A DNA stretch of 64,000 nt from assembly GCF_016765675.1 (NCBI RefSeq), contig NZ_JAESWB010000025.1, positions 62,001-126,000 on the forward strand, in the 5' to 3' direction. The stretch comes from Neobacillus paridis. GTDB lineage: Bacteria; Bacillota; Bacilli; Bacillales; Cytobacillaceae. A program made the position numbers and the translations under genes. Below are positions 42,916-52,702 of the stretch, piece after piece (positions within the stretch are counted from its first letter, which is position 1; each line of letters begins with the position of its first letter). The notes beneath the pieces are model-generated. The model had not been told where the DNA came from. It ran no database searches and saw only the letters and a list, made by a program, of their open reading frames with translations.

Positions 42916-43311
42916 ATGGAAGTTAGAATATGGGATATTAGTTTGGCAATTACAGACAAACATGAAGAAATGGAACTGGTTAAAACACTTGATATTAAAA
43001 TGTATAAGGATTTAGATTTTGGTGGTTTTATCGTTATTGATGGAAAAAGCTATCGTCTTTGTATGTATGACAATAAAAAGGATATTTTAGCCGTTGAACC
43101 TGTGAAACTCAATGAGGAAGCCGAAGAAATTGAATATAATAGCGAATTCGAATGTCCATATTGCGGAAGTGTAAACGATGATGCTTGGGAACTTGATGAT
43201 GAAGGGGAAACTTATTGTGGGTCTTGTGGCTCCGAACTTGAATACGAAAGAGTAGTTACTATTGAGTACAATATTAAGCCTAAGAAATGTGCTCCCATTA
43301 CAAGAGTATAA
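42916..43311 (+). CDS. Phage protein with C-terminal zinc ribbon
   Basis: 131 residues from ATG 42916, seven bases after AAGGAGG; the ATG at 42910 is too close. N-terminal YopX-like beta region (GGFIVIDGKSYRLCMYDNKKD) and a zinc ribbon FECPYCGSVNDD...TYCGSCGSE. Function unknown. Confidence 0.55.
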   Translation: MEVRIWDISLAITDKHEEMELVKTLDIKMYKDLDFGGFIVIDGKSYRLCMYDNKKDILAVEPVKLNEEAEEIEYNSEFECPYCGSVNDDAWELDDEGETYCGSCGSELEYERVVTIEYNIKPKKCAPITRV

Positions 43312-43339
43312 TGTCGTATTCCTAAGGAGAAGAAAAACA

Positions 43340-43588
43340 ATGGAAGAACAAATCAAATTAAAACAGTTAATAGAACATCTTCAAAAGCAATTAAAAGAGC
43401 ATGGGAACTTACCTGTTTATTATTGTGATGATGCGGTAATCGGGAAGCAAAGTTGGTTACCTAAAGCAGTAAAGATTTATTCATATAAGTCATATGACAT
43501 GCTTAATAGCGGAAATTTAGAAGAAAAAGATGAAGATTTATATGATGTTAATTTAGAAAAGCCCATTATAAAAGGGATAATTGTTTAA
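43340..43588 (+). CDS. Small phage protein
   Basis: 82 residues from ATG 43340 behind AAGGAGAAGAAAAACA. Starts with a helix (KLKQLIEHLQKQLKEHGNLPVYYCDD), a common phage pattern. Unknown function. Confidence 0.55.
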   Translation: MEEQIKLKQLIEHLQKQLKEHGNLPVYYCDDAVIGKQSWLPKAVKIYSYKSYDMLNSGNLEEKDEDLYDVNLEKPIIKGIIV

Positions 43589-43660
43589 TTCACATTTCGA
43601 AGATTAAGTGCATTTAAGACACATATTGTGACACAAATAAATTTTAGGAGATTGATAATC

Positions 43661-43930
43661 ATGGAAGAATTAACAATTAAAAATTTAGAAGCATGTTTTA
43701 AAAATGCAAAAGTATTAAAACAAAATTTTGTTGCTGTAAGGATCGAAATGGAAGGATTTCCAAAAGCTGAAATCATTGTAAATCCTATTGAAAATGCTGA
43801 TTCCAAATTGGCGTATTATCAAAAAACTTATAATGAAAATTTGAATCATAAATACGCAAAAGGTATTAAAATTGTTGGCTTTACTTTTGGCGAAGATATG
43901 AAAGAAATACAAGAAGATTTAGCTTATTAA
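43661..43930 (+). CDS. Small phage protein
   Basis: 89 residues from ATG 43661 after TTTTAGGAGATTGATAATC. Beta-alpha pattern (KQNFVAVRIEMEGFPKAEIIV). Unknown function. Confidence 0.5.
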   Translation: MEELTIKNLEACFKNAKVLKQNFVAVRIEMEGFPKAEIIVNPIENADSKLAYYQKTYNENLNHKYAKGIKIVGFTFGEDMKEIQEDLAY

Positions 43931-43996
43931 CATCGTATTTCGACAACGAAACGACATAAAAAATATTTAGTCATTTAATAGAAAGGAGATAATAAA

Positions 43997-44119
43997 ATGG
44001 ATAATATTTGCCCTATTTGTGGCGAAGAAATGGAACACTGGAATCAGGGAATTTACGAATGTAAAGAATGTGGTGCAATGATCGATATCTCGATATTTGA
44101 CGATGATGATACAGATTAA
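43997..44119 (+). CDS. Tiny zinc-ribbon protein
   Basis: 40 residues from ATG 43997 behind GAAAGGAGATAATAAA. CPICGEEMEHWNQGIYECKECG forms a full zinc ribbon with an acidic tail. Confidence 0.55.
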   Translation: MDNICPICGEEMEHWNQGIYECKECGAMIDISIFDDDDTD

Positions 44120-44151
44120 GGTGGTTAAGTGAAGGAGATTAAATATATGGA

Positions 44152-44310
44152 ATGCTAACAGATTATATGTTAAAAGATAGTAATACAGTTATGACTCAAA
44201 AATCACTCATTCATAATGCTAAAGATAGTGATTTTATAGAGGTTTCATTGATTGTTTAGATGGATGATATTAAACAATGGATAGATGAGATAGAATTATT
44301 AGGATTATAA
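44152..44310 (+). pseudogene. Short ORF with in-frame TAG
   Basis: ATG 44152 opens MLTDYMLKDSNTVMTQ and so on, TAG at 44257, then MDDIKQWIDEIELLGL to TAA 44308 in the same frame. Either a broken small gene or two tiny peptides. Weak ribosome site. Confidence 0.25.
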
Positions 44311-44348
44311 GAAGATAATAAAAAATGAGTTAGAAAGGATATTGAAAA

Positions 44349-44582
44349 ATGAATAAGTTAGTAGTATTCAATTTTAATGAAGATACCTTTCAATTTGAAG
44401 CCATTAATGAACATGATTTAACAGTATTTCCAATTCAAAATAGTGATGATTTTGATTTAGAAATTGGAGATGTAGTTAATGTTAAAAAATTAAATGAAAT
44501 TGAAAATGGAGACTATACTGTTACAATAGATAAAATTGTAAATAAAGGATTAATTCGTGATAAATTTTATTATTTTCAATAG
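44349..44582 (+). CDS. Small acidic phage protein
   Basis: 77 residues from ATG 44349 after GAAAGGATATTGAAAA. Beta-rich (LVVFNFNEDTFQFEAINEHD). Precedes the methyltransferase by 11 bases, so likely co-translated. Confidence 0.5.
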   Translation: MNKLVVFNFNEDTFQFEAINEHDLTVFPIQNSDDFDLEIGDVVNVKKLNEIENGDYTVTIDKIVNKGLIRDKFYYFQ

Positions 44583-44593
44583 GAGAAATATGA

Positions 44594-45319
44594 ATGGTAG
44601 AAATTAATAAAATTATTTTAACAGATGCTATACCTTCTATTAGATCAATTGAATCTGATTCAATTGATCTAATAGTTACAGACCCACCATATTTCGTTCA
44701 GGCACAAGGTACAGGTGGAGGAAAAAACAAATGGAACGGTGGAAGTCGTTTTAAAGGTGGAAATAGTGTATTTGGTGTGGAAAATTCACAAGATAAATTA
44801 TTTAATTATGTTAATGAAAAAGATTATATGAGTGAATTTTCAAGGATTATTAATCCTAGTGGACATATTTACATTTTTACAAATGATAAAAATCTAACTA
44901 GAATGATAAATGAAGCTGAAAAACACAAATTAAAATTGATGAATATCCTTGTTGTAGATAAAATTCAAGGTACATATTTTTCTTATTATCAAAAACAAGT
45001 TGAATTTATTTTATTTTTTAGAAGCACAAAAGGAAAAGCTAAATATATAAATAATTGTGGTATGGGTAATCTTTTTCAATACAGATACACAAGAGGAAAA
45101 GATAAGTTACATCCTAGTGAGAAACCATTGGAATTAATAGAAAAGTTAATATTACAAAGTAGCAATGAAGGAGATATTATATTTGATCCGTTTGCTGGTA
45201 GTGGAACAACAGCTATAGCATGTGCAAAAAATAATCGAAATTTTATTTGTTATGAATTAGAAGAAAAATACGTAAATATTGCAAATAAAAGACTTAAAAA
45301 TTATGGCTATTCGGAATAA
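44594..45319 (+). CDS. Beta-class DNA methyltransferase (N4/N6)
   Basis: 241 residues from ATG 44594 with AGGAGAAATATGA upstream. Catalytic motif first, IDLIVTDPPYFVQAQ, then the SAM-binding FDPFAGSGTTAIACAKNNR near the C-terminus: the order of beta-class enzymes methylating adenine-N6 or cytosine-N4. HPSEKPLELIEKLI is also typical. Stand-alone, no nuclease partner. Confidence 0.8.
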   Translation: MVEINKIILTDAIPSIRSIESDSIDLIVTDPPYFVQAQGTGGGKNKWNGGSRFKGGNSVFGVENSQDKLFNYVNEKDYMSEFSRIINPSGHIYIFTNDKNLTRMINEAEKHKLKLMNILVVDKIQGTYFSYYQKQVEFILFFRSTKGKAKYINNCGMGNLFQYRYTRGKDKLHPSEKPLELIEKLILQSSNEGDIIFDPFAGSGTTAIACAKNNRNFICYELEEKYVNIANKRLKNYGYSE

Positions 45320-45379
45320 CGTGTTGAAATGATATTTTATAAGTATAATATATAAAATGACATAAATCGGATTATCGTG

Positions 45380-45408
45380 TTGAAATCACCACCTTAAATT
45401 GGTATAAT
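45380..45408 (+). promoter_or_regulatory. Sigma-A-type promoter
   Basis: TTGAAA (45380-45385), 17 bp, TATAAT (45403-45408). The upstream flank CGTGTTGAAAT is repeated at 45320-45330, perhaps a second promoter or regulator site. Drives 45438. Confidence 0.65.
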
Positions 45409-45437
45409 TAACCTATCAAAAGATATGAGGAAACTTT

Positions 45438-45689
45438 ATGAAAATTGGAACAGTTATTGTTAATGATACTGGTAATCACGTTGTTACCGAAACTACAAAT
45501 GGGTATGTTACGAAAACAGAACCTTTAGAACAGTTTATATCTCGTAGTGTTATAGTTGAGTACAAAGGAGAATGCAAAACACTAAGAGAAATCATTGAGA
45601 TTCATTGCGATGAATACTTATCTAAATGCACCATAATTGAGGAGCAACAGCAACAGAAAACCAAGAAATCCTACGATAATTTCGCCTGA
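45438..45689 (+). CDS. Small phage protein
   Basis: 83 residues from ATG 45438 with GAGGAAACTTT upstream. Beta-rich N-terminus (KIGTVIVNDTGNHVVTE); Gln/Lys-rich end. Unknown function. Confidence 0.5.
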   Translation: MKIGTVIVNDTGNHVVTETTNGYVTKTEPLEQFISRSVIVEYKGECKTLREIIEIHCDEYLSKCTIIEEQQQQKTKKSYDNFA

Positions 45690-45723
45690 TTGGTCAGTGA
45701 ATTTCAGAAAAGGAGTAAGTTGG

Positions 45724-45927
45724 ATGAAACCTAAGTTTATAAGGATTATCAAAACAACTGACCCCTTAAATTGGTGGAATCATAAGGACATAATAGGTAA
45801 AACGTTTGAAGTCCTTGAAGTATCAAAATACAACTATGCAAAGATAGAATATTGGTCAGGTTATTACGGTTGGTTGCCATTAGAAATGTGTGAAATTAAT
45901 CCACATTTAAAGTTAGTTCAACTTTAG
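45724..45927 (+). CDS. Small Trp-rich phage protein
   Basis: 67 residues from ATG 45724 behind AAAAGGAGTAAG. SH3-like (DIIGKTFEVLEVSKYNYAKI...GYYGWLPLEMCE). Unknown function. Confidence 0.5.
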   Translation: MKPKFIRIIKTTDPLNWWNHKDIIGKTFEVLEVSKYNYAKIEYWSGYYGWLPLEMCEINPHLKLVQL

Positions 45928-46004
45928 GATGAAGTATTTTAACTTCACTTTATCATATTCTTTTCAACTCAATAATCCGTATAGCCAAAATTATATTAAA
46001 GGTA

Positions 46005-46033
46005 TTGATTAAATAAAATTAAATTGATATAAT
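46005..46033 (+). promoter_or_regulatory. Phage-type promoter
   Basis: TTGATT (46005-46010), 17 bp ending AAATTGA, TATAAT (46028-46033). Nearly identical to the promoter at 53226. Likely serves the genes from 46149 through the ribonucleotide reductase. Confidence 0.7.
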
Positions 46034-46148
46034 CAGTATTATTATTTAAGGTAGGTGATGCAAATTGATTGTATTATAGTTTAGTAATAAATATAAACTT
46101 TGACTATAATTTGACCAAAAAAACAAAAGAAATAAAGGAGAACTACAA

Positions 46149-46400
46149 ATGTATAAAGATTCATACAAGAAAAAGCAACATAGAATTGCAGGACTAGGAA
46201 AACAAACTATCTTCTCAAATATTTATGAAGCACCTTTCAACTCAAACAAATTAACAAAGTATTTTGCTTTAATTCGTGTAGGAGAAAAATCATTTTTAAC
46301 TGAATATGAATGTCGCTTTCGTTCAGAAGCCGTTTCAATCTTTAATGAAAAAGCACGACTAGATAATGGATATGTTGAATACATTGGAGTTTTTAAATAA
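46149..46400 (+). CDS. Small phage protein
   Basis: 83 residues from ATG 46149 after AAAGGAGAACTACAA. Basic start, beta pattern in the middle (YFALIRVGEKSFLTEYECRF). Unknown function. Confidence 0.5.
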   Translation: MYKDSYKKKQHRIAGLGKQTIFSNIYEAPFNSNKLTKYFALIRVGEKSFLTEYECRFRSEAVSIFNEKARLDNGYVEYIGVFK

Positions 46401-46425
46401 AAATAACTTAATAAGGGGAAATAAT

Positions 46426-46749
46426 ATGCTATATGCCAATAAGCAATTTCTTGTTTCTGTCACTAAAGTTGAAGCAGACGGTGAATTACATACTCCAGAA
46501 GTTACGTTACCTGTATACAAAAATAATTTAATAGCTACAGATCAAAATGGTAATCAATTTGTTTTAACAGATAGTCATTTTTTAGAAAATTACATTCCTG
46601 TTGAGAAAGTTGAAACCAAATCAAAACGAAGATTAAATAAGTCGCCATTTGAATTAGCAGAATTAGAAGAAGTATATAAACAAAATTGGGTGGGGGCAGA
46701 AGAAGATCAATACATATATGGAACGAAAAAATTAGCCAATAATAAATAA
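46426..46749 (+). CDS. Phage protein preceding nrdJ
   Basis: 107 residues from ATG 46426 behind AAGGGGAAATAAT. Soluble, ends Lys-rich. Ends 34 bases before nrdJ; possible accessory, not recognised. Confidence 0.5.
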   Translation: MLYANKQFLVSVTKVEADGELHTPEVTLPVYKNNLIATDQNGNQFVLTDSHFLENYIPVEKVETKSKRRLNKSPFELAELEEVYKQNWVGAEEDQYIYGTKKLANNK

Positions 46750-46783
46750 ATTAACAATTAATGAAGATATGGAGTGTTGTTTG

Positions 46784-49700
46784 TTGAATAAATTATATCA
46801 ATTTGAACATAAAGATATGGTATTTTCAAAAGATGGACAATTAGATGAATTAATTGCATTAGATAGATATGCTATACCTTCATATGACGGATATGAAATT
46901 GGAGATATTATTGTTGCAATTGTTGATAAAGAAATGGGAAACAAAAAGGTTGGAGTAATTAAAAAAATTATCAATGACAATGAATTTGTTATTAGAGACA
47001 GATTTAATGAAACACATACTGTTGAAAAAGAATTAATACAAAAGCCGCTTGAAATTGAACCACATCAACTATGGACACGTTGGGCTAAAGGTGCAGCTAG
47101 TGTAGAAAGAACGGATGAATTAAAACAAAAATGGGAAAATGAGTTTAGGTGGTTGTTTGATGGTTATAGATACTCATTAGGTGGACGTATTCAATTAATG
47201 CTAGGTCAAGAATTTATAACTGGCAAACGTGCTAATTTAACAGCTTATAATTGTTTTGTAAATAGATCGCCAAAAGCAAAAGATACACCAGTGGAACAAT
47301 TTCTTGATGTAGTAAATGTAGCTTATTATGAAGCCTCCATTATGCGTAGGGGAGGTGGAGTTGGTATAAATATTTCACACATTAACACTGTGAAAGGTAG
47401 TAACTCAACAAAATCTTCATTTAAATTCTTATTAGAAGAAGGACATAAAGATTCTCGAGAATTACAAGATAGAATTAAATTGGAAAAATTTGATAGTGTT
47501 GAAATTTATACAAATCGAGAAGAATGGAAAAAAGCATTAGATAATTTCAACTCTTATAAATTTACAGTAGGTGATTCAGTCGATGAATTATTTGATGGAA
47601 TCAATACTCAAATCAAAGAATCATATAAAGGTAAAGTTGTAGGTATTGATTTTAGTGGACTTAGACATAGAAATGCCATTGTAAAAGGTGTTAATGGTAG
47701 AAGTTCAGGTGCAGTAAGTTGGATGGAATTATTCGTACTAATAGCTAAACTATTACAACAAGACACAATTGATAATGTTGAATTTGCTGAAATATTTAGT
47801 GATATTGTGCATTTAATTATTCAAGGTGGAAATAGAAGGGGCGCTTTGATGCTCATTTGTCAGGACGATAATTCAAATATTTATAAGTTTATGGAACGTA
47901 AAAAACAGATGGGATATTTATCAGGAGCGAATATTTCAGTAGGTATTTCTGATGCATTTATGGAACGTGTGAAACGTGCTAAAAAAGAGTTAAAGAAAAT
48001 GGTCATTCCAAATGAAGATGATCAAAAAGCATTAAATTTATGGAATGTATTGATTGAATCAGCTTGGTCATCAGCAGAGCCTGGGATTGTATGGATGGAG
48101 CGTTACAATAAGGAGTCAAATAGTTGGTATTTTTCTGAAATTGTTGCAACTAATCCTTGTGGTGATTTACTTAAATAATTTAAAACTTTACCATACTTAA
48201 AATAAATATATAAATAAATGGATATTCACCATTATACATAACTAGAAAGTATGAGAAAGTTATAGAATTTTTAAGTAGTTAAGATTGCCTCAAGTAAAAC
48301 ATCGGGGAAAATCGGTGAAGGCTAAGTTAATTATATTAATATGCTAATGCCGAGAGGGCTATCATCAATAGCCTTTGTAACGCATAGGAACTGAGCGATA
48401 TGATAGCAAAAATGTTCCCACGAGTCTCCGACTACTCAATGAGTAGAATATGTATGCTGAGCTGGTCTGAATTGACAGACGTATCCCTAATAAAGGGTAT
48501 GAGAGAAATCTCCAGAAGTAGAGGATAAAAAGCCTTTACGATAACATAACTGGAACAAGGTTTACCAGAATTTGGTGTTTGTAACTTAGGACATTTCGTA
48601 TTATCTAGATTTTATGATAAAGAAAATAACGATGTATTGTGGAATGATTTGGAACGTGCAGTTAGAATTGCCGTTCGCTTACAAGATAATATTATTGATT
48701 ATACACCATACTTCTTGGAAGAAAATAAACAAGTACAATTATCAGAACGTAGAGTTGGAATAGGATCAATGGGATTAGGGACATTAATGATTCAATTAGG
48801 ATTGCGCTATGGTTCAGATAAAGGTAATGAATTTATAGATAAATTATATAAGTTTATTGCTAAAACTGCATATGAAGCATCTATGGACTATGCAGAAGAA
48901 AAAGGTGCATTTCCTAAATATGACTATGAACAATTTATTCAAAGTGGATTTATGAAACGATTACTTAAAGAATTTCCACATTTAAAAAATAAACTTAAAA
49001 AGCAAGGTATTAGAAACGTTACATTACTTACTCAAGCACCTACAGGTTCTACAGCAACGTATATTAATAATATTCCTTTATTTAGAAAACTATTCGGTGG
49101 TTCAACATCAGGAATAGAGCCTTATTTCTCATGGGAATATTGGAGAGCAGGAAGATTAGGAGTCAATAAACAAACGGAGTATATTGCAGAACAATATATG
49201 AAAGAACATAATATTGATAATATTGAAGATTTACCAGACTATTTTGTAACTTCAATGGAATTGCAAGCATCAGATCATGTTAAAGTTCAAGCTGCAATTC
49301 AAAAATGGACTGATTCTTCAATTAGTAAAACCGCTAACTGTCCTAGTGATTTTACCATTGAACAAACCGATGAATTATATATGCTTTCGTATGATTTAGG
49401 ACTTAAAGGAATGACAATTTATCGTGATGGCTCAAGAGAAGCCCAAGTGTTAGCAACAAATGAAGAAGATGCAAAATTAGAAAGTCATATTGAAGCTGAA
49501 AAGTTGAAAAAGTTAAAAGAATCAAAACAAGTAGAGAATAAACCTTTAATTCAAAAACGACCTAAACGTTTATATGGATTTACCGATAAAGTAGGATTCT
49601 CATATGGTGATAATTTCGGTAGAGCCTATGTAACTATCAATATGAAAGATGGAGAAGTTTGGGAAGTATTTGTTTCAACTAAAATTAAAGAGGTTAGTAG

Positions 49701-49995
49701 TCTAGCGAAAGCATTAGGTTTAATGACTACTAAGCTATTGAGACTTGGTGGAGCAAGTGACAATTTACAACAAGCAATTGATACACTTACATACGATCAA
49801 ACAATGGGGACATTACCATATGCAATTGCTGGAATCTTAAAGGATATTCAAAAAGAAAAATTTGAACTTGAAGTTAAAACATCTAATAATGAAGGTAAAA
49901 AGTTTGAATTAGCAGAATGTCCTAATTGTGGAGAAAAGGCATACGACAAAGGAAATTGCATCTGTTCTGCTTGTGGTGTTAGTAAGTGCAATTAA
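46784..49995 (+). CDS. nrdJ: Class II ribonucleotide reductase, split by an intron
   Basis: Exons 46784-48163 (460 codons) and 48553-49995 (481 codons) join in frame to give a 940-residue protein. Start TTG 46784 lies after GGAGTG. Features: NLTAYNCFV and RRGGGVGINIS in the N-terminal barrel, the active-site NPCGEQGLPEFGVCNLGHF restored across the junction, RVGIGSMGLG, TLLTQAPTGSTATY, and a C-terminal Cys-rich tail (CPNCGEKAYDKGNCICSACG). This fits the adenosylcobalamin-dependent (NrdJ) type, making dNTPs without a NrdF subunit. The intron falls in the most conserved motif. Confidence 0.85.
48164..48552 (+). ncRNA. Group I intron in nrdJ
   Basis: 389 nt between GGT (5' exon ending in U) and GAACAAGG. 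The interior has typical group I core features: CATCGGGGAAAATCGGTGAAGGC (P3-P4-like) and the GAACTGAGC region, and it ends in G. No ORF, so no homing endonuclease. Boundaries were set by restoring the NPCGEQ motif; an alternative shift of a base or two would break the frame. SPbeta ribonucleotide reductase genes also carry introns. Confidence 0.8.
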
Positions 49996-50022
49996 TTTAA
50001 TATAATATTGGAGAGATGAATA

Positions 50023-50265
50023 ATGAGTAAACAAATTTTAAAATTTTCACGAGTTGGATGTACACCATGTAAAATTATGACTAATTTCTTAAATGAACAA
50101 GGTGTAGAGTATAAAGAATTAGATGTTGAAGATGATGCTCAATTAGCAGTACAATATGGAATTTCAGGAGTTCCAACACTATTATTAGTTGATGAAAATG
50201 GTGATGTTTTAGATCGTGTTGTAGGTTTTAATCCATCTGCAATTGAAAAATTATTAAGTAATTAA
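50023..50265 (+). CDS. yosR: Thioredoxin/glutaredoxin-like protein, YosR-like
   Basis: 80 residues from ATG 50023 after TTGGAGAGATGAATA. Redox motif CTPC at residues 13-16 and the cis-Pro GVPTLL fit a thioredoxin fold. Directly after nrdJ, it likely reduces the reductase. SPbeta yosR occupies the same place. Confidence 0.8.
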   Translation: MSKQILKFSRVGCTPCKIMTNFLNEQGVEYKELDVEDDAQLAVQYGISGVPTLLLVDENGDVLDRVVGFNPSAIEKLLSN

Positions 50266-50332
50266 ATAGATGTTATTAACTTAATCTTCCATAATAATAA
50301 ATAAATCAACAAACAAAAAAGGAGAATATACA

Positions 50333-51043
50333 ATGAATAAACGATTTAAAGTAAATGATTATGTTTGGGTTCATCCACTTAAAACAAAAGCAAAACTATA
50401 TACGTTAAATAGAGATAATAATACTGCAAAAGTTGAAATTATCACATCATTTAACAAAGAAACGGGTGAAAGAACAACTAAATTAGAAACCGTGAAACTG
50501 TCTGATTTATCTCCTTATCGTGACAAGAAAGGCAATAAAAATGAAGTGAGGAAACCAAAGGAAACTTTACTGTTTGCTAAAGTTAGACCAACTGCTATTA
50601 TTCCATCAAAGAATTATGAAGATGCAGGATATGACATTTATTGCGACTTTGATGAAACTGAATTAGTTATTAAACCAAATGAAGTTAAATTAATTCCTAC
50701 AGGTATTGCAAGTTGCATGTCTCCAAAATATGTATTAGTCATCAAAGAACGTGGCTCAACTGGAACGAATTGCATGTCTGTTCGTGCAGGAATTATCGAC
50801 TCAGGTTTCCGAAACGAAATCTTTGTACCAATTAATAATACAAGTAATAAAACTATCGTAATCACTAAGGATAAAAATAGAGTTCAAGGCACAAATGAAT
50901 TGATTTATCCATATGAGAAAGCTATTGCTCAAGGATTATTACTACCTGTTCCTAATGTTGAAGTTAAAGAAATTACATATGAAGAATTACAAAAAATTCC
51001 ATCAAAAAGGGGATTAGGTATGTTAGGAAGTAGTGGTAAATAA
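50333..51043 (+). CDS. dut: dUTPase with N-terminal extension, YosS-like
   Basis: 236 residues from ATG 50333. The C-terminal part has dUTPase motifs: DAGYDIYC (1), KERGSTG (2), RAGIIDSGFRNEI (3) and a late GLGMLGSSGK (5). It hydrolyses dUTP to dUMP, supplying thymidylate synthase and limiting uracil in DNA. The first about 80 residues are a KOW/SH3-like extension not present in short phage dUTPases; its role is unknown. Confidence 0.8.
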   Translation: MNKRFKVNDYVWVHPLKTKAKLYTLNRDNNTAKVEIITSFNKETGERTTKLETVKLSDLSPYRDKKGNKNEVRKPKETLLFAKVRPTAIIPSKNYEDAGYDIYCDFDETELVIKPNEVKLIPTGIASCMSPKYVLVIKERGSTGTNCMSVRAGIIDSGFRNEIFVPINNTSNKTIVITKDKNRVQGTNELIYPYEKAIAQGLLLPVPNVEVKEITYEELQKIPSKRGLGMLGSSGK

Positions 51044-51208
51044 TAAAATACTTGATATCATTACAATAAATGTTTAAAGTTATATTGATATAGTCAAATA
51101 TAAATGCTTTGAAACTTAATAAAATGCTACTTTTAAAGAATAAATAGTACATAATAAAGGGGGAGGTGGAATATCCTCTCTATTTTTAAATAAAAAAAGG
51201 AGAAGAAA

Positions 51209-51280
51209 ATGGATAGTCTAAATGTATTAATTGAAAAAATGCAAGACAAATTGGAAGGATATAGGAGGATTGCCGTATGA
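51209..51280 (+). CDS. Short upstream peptide of sigma-like gene
   Basis: 23 residues from ATG 51209 behind AAAAAAGGAGAAGAAA; its TGA overlaps the next gene's ATG. Translation through it would bring ribosomes to the sigma-like start. Possible leader peptide. Confidence 0.45.
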   Translation: MDSLNVLIEKMQDKLEGYRRIAV

Positions 51281-51864
51281 CTCCTGAAGATTATTTTAAT
51301 AAATATCAATACTTGGTGGATAAAACAATTTACCGTATGTTTATTGATCCTTATGGAGTATGTAGACAACACAGAATGGAAATGGATGACTTAAAACAAT
51401 ATGGTCTTGAGGGACTATTTAAGGGATGTTTAAGTTATAAAATAAATAAAGGAACACACATAACTACTCATTTAATTAATAATATTCGTTGGAATATTTG
51501 TGAAAAATTAAAACGTGAAGGATTTATTAAATATGATTCAAATAAGTATAATTCAATTGAAAAATTTAATTTATTATCAATAGATAATAATGTACCTAAT
51601 GATAAAAATGAACCAACATTAGATACCTATCATGATTTAATTCCATGTAAAAATGTTCATGTTGAAGAAGAAGCTATTAGTGAAATTAAAATAAACAAAT
51701 TACTATCAGAATTAACTAAAAAACAAATAGAATTTATAAAATTAAAAGCACAAGGTTATTCATCAGGAGATATTGGAAAAATGTATAAATGTACTGCTTC
51801 CAATGTTAAATGGCATTTATACCAAGTTAAAAATAAATTAAAACACCTTAGGGAAGTGATTTAG
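51277..51864 (+). CDS. Sigma-factor-like transcription regulator
   Basis: 195 residues, ATG overlapping the previous stop. The N-terminal half (DDLKQYGLEGLFKGCLSYKI ... FITTHLINNIRWNI-like) matches sigma-70 region 2. The C-terminal LSELTKKQIEFIKLKAQGYS with SGDIGKMYKCTASNVKWHL is a region-4/LuxR-type HTH. It may direct host RNA polymerase to phage promoters. SigH/ComX-type sigma factors are the nearest shape. Confidence 0.65.
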   Translation: MTPEDYFNKYQYLVDKTIYRMFIDPYGVCRQHRMEMDDLKQYGLEGLFKGCLSYKINKGTHITTHLINNIRWNICEKLKREGFIKYDSNKYNSIEKFNLLSIDNNVPNDKNEPTLDTYHDLIPCKNVHVEEEAISEIKINKLLSELTKKQIEFIKLKAQGYSSGDIGKMYKCTASNVKWHLYQVKNKLKHLREVI

Positions 51865-51865
51865 A

Positions 51866-52702
51866 ATGAGTTATGTTGATATGGTAGCTGTTAATGATTT
51901 AAAGAATATTCTTCAACAAGAATGGGAAATAGATAATCGTGCAAAATGGGAAGATGGAGAGCAAGTTAAAACAAAACGTATTTTACAAGTGGCAAATATT
52001 TATGATTTATCACAAGGATTTCCAATAAGCACATTAAGGGAAATAAATTTTAAAGCAGCAATAGATGAGATTAGATGGATATATTTTCAAATGTCTAACA
52101 AAATTAGTGACTTAAATAGTAAGATATGGAATTCATGGAAAAATGAAAATGGAGAAATTGAACGTGCTTATGGATATCAGATTGCTAAATCAACAATGGG
52201 ATTTCCTTCACAAATGCATTATATATTAAATGAAATTAAAAAAAATCCAACAAGTAGACGTATTCAAATGAATATGTTCAGTGTAGAAGATCAAGAAATT
52301 AAATCTAAAAAATCATTAATTGAATGTGCTTATGCCACTCATTTTTCAGTTAAGAATGGTAAATTACATATGACGTTAATACAAAGAAGTGGAGATTCAC
52401 TCACAGCAGCATTAGCTGGAGGATGGAATTGTGTACAATATGCCGCTTTACAACATGCTATTGCTAAAGAGTGTAATTTAAATGTTGGATATTTTACACA
52501 TTTTGTTCAAGATTTACATCTATATAATAAACACGAAAAACAAGCAAAAGAATTAATTAGACGTTATGAAGAATTAGGGTCATTTGATTTACCAATTTTA
52601 AAAATTGCAGATAAACCAATATTTGAATTAACTGCTGATGATTTTAAATTAATTAATTATAAACATCATGGGAAAATTGGAAGGATTGAAGTAGCCATAT
52701 GA
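51866..52702 (+). CDS. thyA: Thymidylate synthase, ThyA family
   Basis: 278 residues from ATG 51866. Elements: ERAYGYQIAKS (folate/dUMP pocket), NPTSRRIQMNMF, the catalytic Cys in LIECAYATHFSV, LIQRSGD and GGWNCVQYAALQHAIA (with the Asn that reads dUMP), DLHLY. It makes dTMP. The D...FLG segment of standard ThyA is replaced by SLTAALAGG, so a dUMP hydroxymethylase-type relative is an alternative. It overlaps DHFR by 4 bases. Confidence 0.75.
   Translation: MSYVDMVAVNDLKNILQQEWEIDNRAKWEDGEQVKTKRILQVANIYDLSQGFPISTLREINFKAAIDEIRWIYFQMSNKISDLNSKIWNSWKNENGEIERAYGYQIAKSTMGFPSQMHYILNEIKKNPTSRRIQMNMFSVEDQEIKSKKSLIECAYATHFSVKNGKLHMTLIQRSGDSLTAALAGGWNCVQYAALQHAIAKECNLNVGYFTHFVQDLHLYNKHEKQAKELIRRYEELGSFDLPILKIADKPIFELTADDFKLINYKHHGKIGRIEVAI

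Noticed and set aside
48179..48636. Gap between two ribonucleotide reductase ORFs as a frameshift or deletion
   Set aside because: Joining at 48163/48553 restores NPCGEQ exactly, and the interior has group I core features, so it is an intron.
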